DNA of 64,000 bases. It comes from UBA5158 sp963692955 (GTDB lineage: Bacteria > Pseudomonadota > Gammaproteobacteria > DSM-16500). This document shows, piece after piece, positions 61,363 to 64,000 of this stretch (positions within the stretch are counted from its first letter, which is position 1; each line of letters starts with the position of its first letter). The stretch spans positions 372,001-436,000 of the forward strand of contig OY843587.1 in assembly GCA_963692955.1 (NCBI GenBank), given 5' to 3'. The position numbers and the translations under genes were made by a program. The notes beneath the pieces were generated by a model, which saw only the letters and a program-made list of their open reading frames with translations, was not told the DNA's origin and made no database searches.

Positions 61363-62358
61363 TTATTTGGTGTCTTTTTTATTATTTTGATTATACAACT
61401 CATACGCTTCAACAATACTTTGCACTAGCGGGTGACGTACCACGTCGCCGGCTTGAAATTGCGTAAAGCTAATGCCTTTCACATTTTTTAACACTTCTAA
61501 CGTGTGAATTAAGCCGGAATCACGATGATTACTTAAATCGATTTGCGTAACGTCGCCGGTGATGACCGCGCGGGAATTAAAACCGATGCGCGTTAAAAAC
61601 ATTTTCATTTGTTCCGTCGTCGTGTTTTGGCCTTCGTCTAAAATAATGAAAGAATCATTGAGCGAACGGCCGCGCATATACGCCAACGGGACTAATTCGA
61701 TCACGCCGGTTTCAATCAAATGCCCGACTTGCTCGAAGCCGAGCATTTCATGCAGCGCGTCATACAAAGGTTGTAAATAAGGATGGACTTTTTGCGCGAT
61801 ATCGCCGGGCAAAAACCCTAACTTTTCACCGGCTTCGACGATCGGGCGCACTAACACGATGCGGCTGACGCGCGCGGTTTCCAGCGCGTGCACGGCGCAA
61901 GCGACGGCTAAATAAGTTTTACCGGTACCGGCGGGGCCGATACCAAAATTGATGTCATTGTCGGCGATATTTCGTAAATATTTTACTTGGTTATCGCCAC
62001 GCGCCACGATCACGGCGTGTTTGGTGCGGATTTCCATCGATGGTTCTCGTAACTTGTTCGAATTCTCAAGTTGCTGCGACGCGGTACGCATCGCTTGTAA
62101 AAACAAATGCACTTCTTTTGGTGCGAGAATCGTTTTCTTTTGCGCAGCTATATAAAGTTCAGTCAGCGTCGTACATGCGTTTTTCACCGCCACGGGATCA
62201 CCGCTGATGGAGAAGGTATAACCGCGCTGTTTGATGTTGACTTTAAGACGATCTTCGATCAAGTGCAGGTGTTCGTCGCAGCGTCCGCATAAGTTCAGCA
62301 GACGTTTATTATCTTCCGGAGATAACACTAAAACTTCTGAATAATGAGTAGTTTCCAA
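61363..62358 (-). CDS. ybeZ: PhoH-like ATPase (YbeZ)
   Basis: Cytosolic P-loop ATPase that acts with YbeY. An N-terminal KH/PhoH-N region (1-110) precedes Walker A GPAGTGKT (141-148), VRPIVEAGEKLGFLPGD near 170-186, Walker B FIILDEGQN (237-245) and GDVTQIDL. 331 aa is typical. The start is unusual: an in-frame TAA closes the frame just upstream, leaving TTG at 62358 as the first available start, with GGAG 13 bases upstream. A GTG ten codons on is the alternative. Gene order miaB-ybeZ-ybeY-corC is the classic gammaproteobacterial one. Confidence 0.93.
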   Translation of the reverse strand: METTHYSEVLVLSPEDNKRLLNLCGRCDEHLHLIEDRLKVNIKQRGYTFSISGDPVAVKNACTTLTELYIAAQKKTILAPKEVHLFLQAMRTASQQLENSNKLREPSMEIRTKHAVIVARGDNQVKYLRNIADNDINFGIGPAGTGKTYLAVACAVHALETARVSRIVLVRPIVEAGEKLGFLPGDIAQKVHPYLQPLYDALHEMLGFEQVGHLIETGVIELVPLAYMRGRSLNDSFIILDEGQNTTTEQMKMFLTRIGFNSRAVITGDVTQIDLSNHRDSGLIHTLEVLKNVKGISFTQFQAGDVVRHPLVQSIVEAYELYNQNNKKDTK

Positions 62359-62506
62359 GGGTATTTATCATCTCCAAATCCGGGTTCTTACTATAAGTAT
62401 AACGCTATTCTGGTTTTTAACTAGAGATTATCTTGTTAAATCCTTGTTTTTAATGAGTAGTATTTTTCCAAAAAAATATCCGCTGAAGGTTTCCTCGGCA
62501 AGCGGC

Positions 62507-63826
62507 TTAAATCACTTCTCCAGACAGCGAGTAAGTCATTGATTGTGTGATTTTGACCGGGATCATTTTGCCGATTAACTCAGCCCCACCGGTAAAATTT
62601 ACCACGCGGTTGTTTTCCGTACGGCCGGCGAGTTTATTCGGATTACGTCGGGACGCACCCGTGACGATAATCATTTGTGTGGTATCGACCATCGCTTCGC
62701 TAATCATTTGCGTATTTAACATGAGATGATGTTGCAGCACGCCTAACCGTTGTTTTTTTACTGTCGCGCTAATAGTATCCGGCAATTGCGCGGCGGGCGT
62801 GCCAGGGCGCGGACTGTAGATGAAACAATAAGAATTATCAAAACCAATGTCTCTGACTAAATTCATCGTGTCTTCGAAATCACTCTCCGTTTCACCCGGG
62901 AAGCCGATGATAAAATCCGACGTGACCGCGATGTCCGGACGCACTTTACGTAAGCGCCGGATTTTCGATTTGTATTCCAACGCGGTGTAGCCGCGTTTCA
63001 TCGCCGCTAAAATCCGGTCGGAACCGCTTTGCACGGGTAAATGCAAATGGTTCGCCAGCGTCGGAATGTCCGCGTAGGCTTGAATTAAATTATTCGAAAA
63101 CGCTAACGGATGCGACGTCATGTAACGCATGCGCGCGATGCCGTCGATGGCGGAAATGAAATGCATTAACGCCGCTAAATCCGCGCTGCCGCCGTCATGC
63201 ATTACGCCGCGGTAATCATTGACGTTTTGTCCCAACAGCGTGACTTCTTTCACGCCTTGCAGCGCCAAGCTCACGACTTCCGCTAACACATCGTCTAACG
63301 GCCGGCTGATTTCTTCGCCGCGGGTGTAAGGCACGACACAGAAACTGCAATACTTGCTGCAGCCTTCCATGATGGACACGTGCGCGCACGGGCCGTCGGC
63401 GCGTGGTTCAGGTAAACGATCGAATTTTTCGATTTCGGGAAAACTAATGTCGACGACGGATTTTTTTTTCGCGCGCACTTCGGTGAGCATGTCGCCTAGT
63501 CGGTGCAAGGTTTGCGGGCCAAAAATCATATCGACGTACGGCGCGCGTTTTAAAATCGCAGCGCCCTCTTGGCTCGCGACGCAGCCGCCCACGCCGATGA
63601 CGAGATGCGGTTTCAATTCTTTTAATTCACGGAAGCGCCCGAGTTCGGAAAAAACTTTTTCTTGAGCTTTTTCACGTATCGAACACGTATTCAATAAGAC
63701 TACGTCCGCGTCGGCTGGGTTTTCGGTTTTTTCCAATTGATGCGACGCCATGAGCACGTCCAACATCTTAGAGGAATCATACTCATTCATTTGGCAGCCA
63801 TGGGTCAGGATGTAGAGCTTATTCAT
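62507..63826 (-). CDS. miaB: tRNA-2-methylthio-N6-dimethylallyladenosine synthase
   Basis: Radical-SAM methylthiotransferase that adds the 2-methylthio group to i6A37 of tRNAs reading UNN codons. The N-terminal UPF0004 Cys are 11, 48 and 82. The radical-SAM cluster CSKYCSFC (Cys156, 160, 163) is followed by VVPYTRGEE. A C-terminal TRAM domain occupies about 375-439 (NRVVNFTGG). The ATG at 63826 (MNKLYILTHGC) has AGAGG five bases upstream. The open frame runs 21 codons further without a site. 439 aa is normal. Confidence 0.96.
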   Translation of the reverse strand: MNKLYILTHGCQMNEYDSSKMLDVLMASHQLEKTENPADADVVLLNTCSIREKAQEKVFSELGRFRELKELKPHLVIGVGGCVASQEGAAILKRAPYVDMIFGPQTLHRLGDMLTEVRAKKKSVVDISFPEIEKFDRLPEPRADGPCAHVSIMEGCSKYCSFCVVPYTRGEEISRPLDDVLAEVVSLALQGVKEVTLLGQNVNDYRGVMHDGGSADLAALMHFISAIDGIARMRYMTSHPLAFSNNLIQAYADIPTLANHLHLPVQSGSDRILAAMKRGYTALEYKSKIRRLRKVRPDIAVTSDFIIGFPGETESDFEDTMNLVRDIGFDNSYCFIYSPRPGTPAAQLPDTISATVKKQRLGVLQHHLMLNTQMISEAMVDTTQMIIVTGASRRNPNKLAGRTENNRVVNFTGGAELIGKMIPVKITQSMTYSLSGEVI

Positions 63827-63851
63827 TACGGCCTCTTTACTACTCAAAATC

Positions 63852-63878
63852 TGAGCGCGTATGATATGCGATCGCTCA
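63852..63878. promoter_or_regulatory. Dyad-symmetric sequence between miaB and the next gene
   Basis: TGAGCG (63852-63857) and CGCTCA (63873-63878) flank a partly symmetric centre (GCGTATGATATGCG). It lies in the divergent gap and may be an operator site. No partner regulator can be named. Confidence 0.3.
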
Positions 63879-63941
63879 AGCCCTGTCACCTTTATAGAAT
63901 GAAGGCTACAATAGCCCTATTTACTTTTTTAAGAGAGAGTT

Positions 63942-64000
63942 ATGGATTCAGAATTAGCAGAACGCATTGAAAAATTAGGTTTAAACAATATAAAGAGGCA
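63942..64000 (+). CDS. Start of a gene cut by the window edge
   Basis: ATG at 63942, preceded by AAGAGAGAG five bases upstream, opens a frame (MDSELAERIEKLGL...) that stays open to the last base. Divergent from miaB. A TACAAT at 63907-63912 could be its -10 box. Too short to identify. Confidence 0.5.
   Translation, partial: MDSELAERIEKLGLNNIKR

Noticed and set aside
63737..63970. Plus-strand frame of 77 codons across the miaB start
   Set aside because: It overlaps the well-supported miaB start and the divergent start at 63942, which has its own ribosome-binding site.

Overview
The window looks like chromosome of a gammaproteobacterium. Housekeeping genes are gammaproteobacterial in sequence and order: split glycyl-tRNA synthetase glyQ-glyS, oligopeptidase A, gmhB, waaG-waaP, gabD, priA, and the miaB-phoH(ybeZ)-ybeY-corC(ybeX) run. 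Between them sit many large soluble or coiled-coil proteins without recognisable family, paralogous membrane proteins, and lipase- or phosphatase-like proteins with odd tails. That mixture recalls Legionellales/Coxiellaceae-type host-associated bacteria, but this placement is inference and no marker here proves it.

Layout. 1-4264: 3' part of a giant repeat-rich filamentous-haemagglutinin-like adhesin, convergent with an unknown 821-residue protein (4261-6726). 6845-11122: a KAP-type P-loop NTPase divergent from an AAA ATPase and an XRE regulator. 11025-18943: peptide transporter and oligopeptidase A on the minus strand; glyQ, glyS, gmhB and plsC on the plus strand. 18936-25444: minus-strand block of unknowns (a membrane-spanning protein, two small lipoproteins, two tandem paralogues with a U-box-like segment, and a 566-residue protein with an HDxxGH motif). 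25541-28918: LPS-core genes waaG, waaP and a double kinase-like protein. 28958-35844: gabD, unknowns, and a probable lysine-catabolic pair (saccharopine/lysine dehydrogenase plus aminoadipate-semialdehyde dehydrogenase). 35932-40027: priA and an aberrant metallophosphatase. 40074-40295: tRNA-Leu(CAA) and tRNA-Arg(CCU).

Directly after the tRNAs the composition becomes visibly AT-richer. Region 41274-52271 is a tight plus-strand run: GT39-type glycosyltransferase, UDP-sulfoquinovose-synthase-like enzyme, sugar epimerase, polytopic membrane protein, ferritin-like di-iron protein, exported DxDD/QW-motif terpene-cyclase-like protein, acyltransferase-3, UbiA-type prenyltransferase, and a second GT39 paralogous to the first. 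A GT2 (53696-54553) may supply a polyprenyl-phosphate sugar donor. This run is the best candidate for an undescribed system: synthesis of a modified isoprenoid or glycolipid, perhaps carrying a sulfosugar, at the envelope. Genes, motifs and coupling are visible; the product is inference.

54527-64000: two small minus-strand genes, a C-terminally anchored unknown protein, a GHSRG lipase-like protein, a small membrane protein, an MFS transporter, corC-ybeY-phoH-miaB, and the first codons of a gene running off the right edge. No stretch longer than 300 bases lacks a gene.
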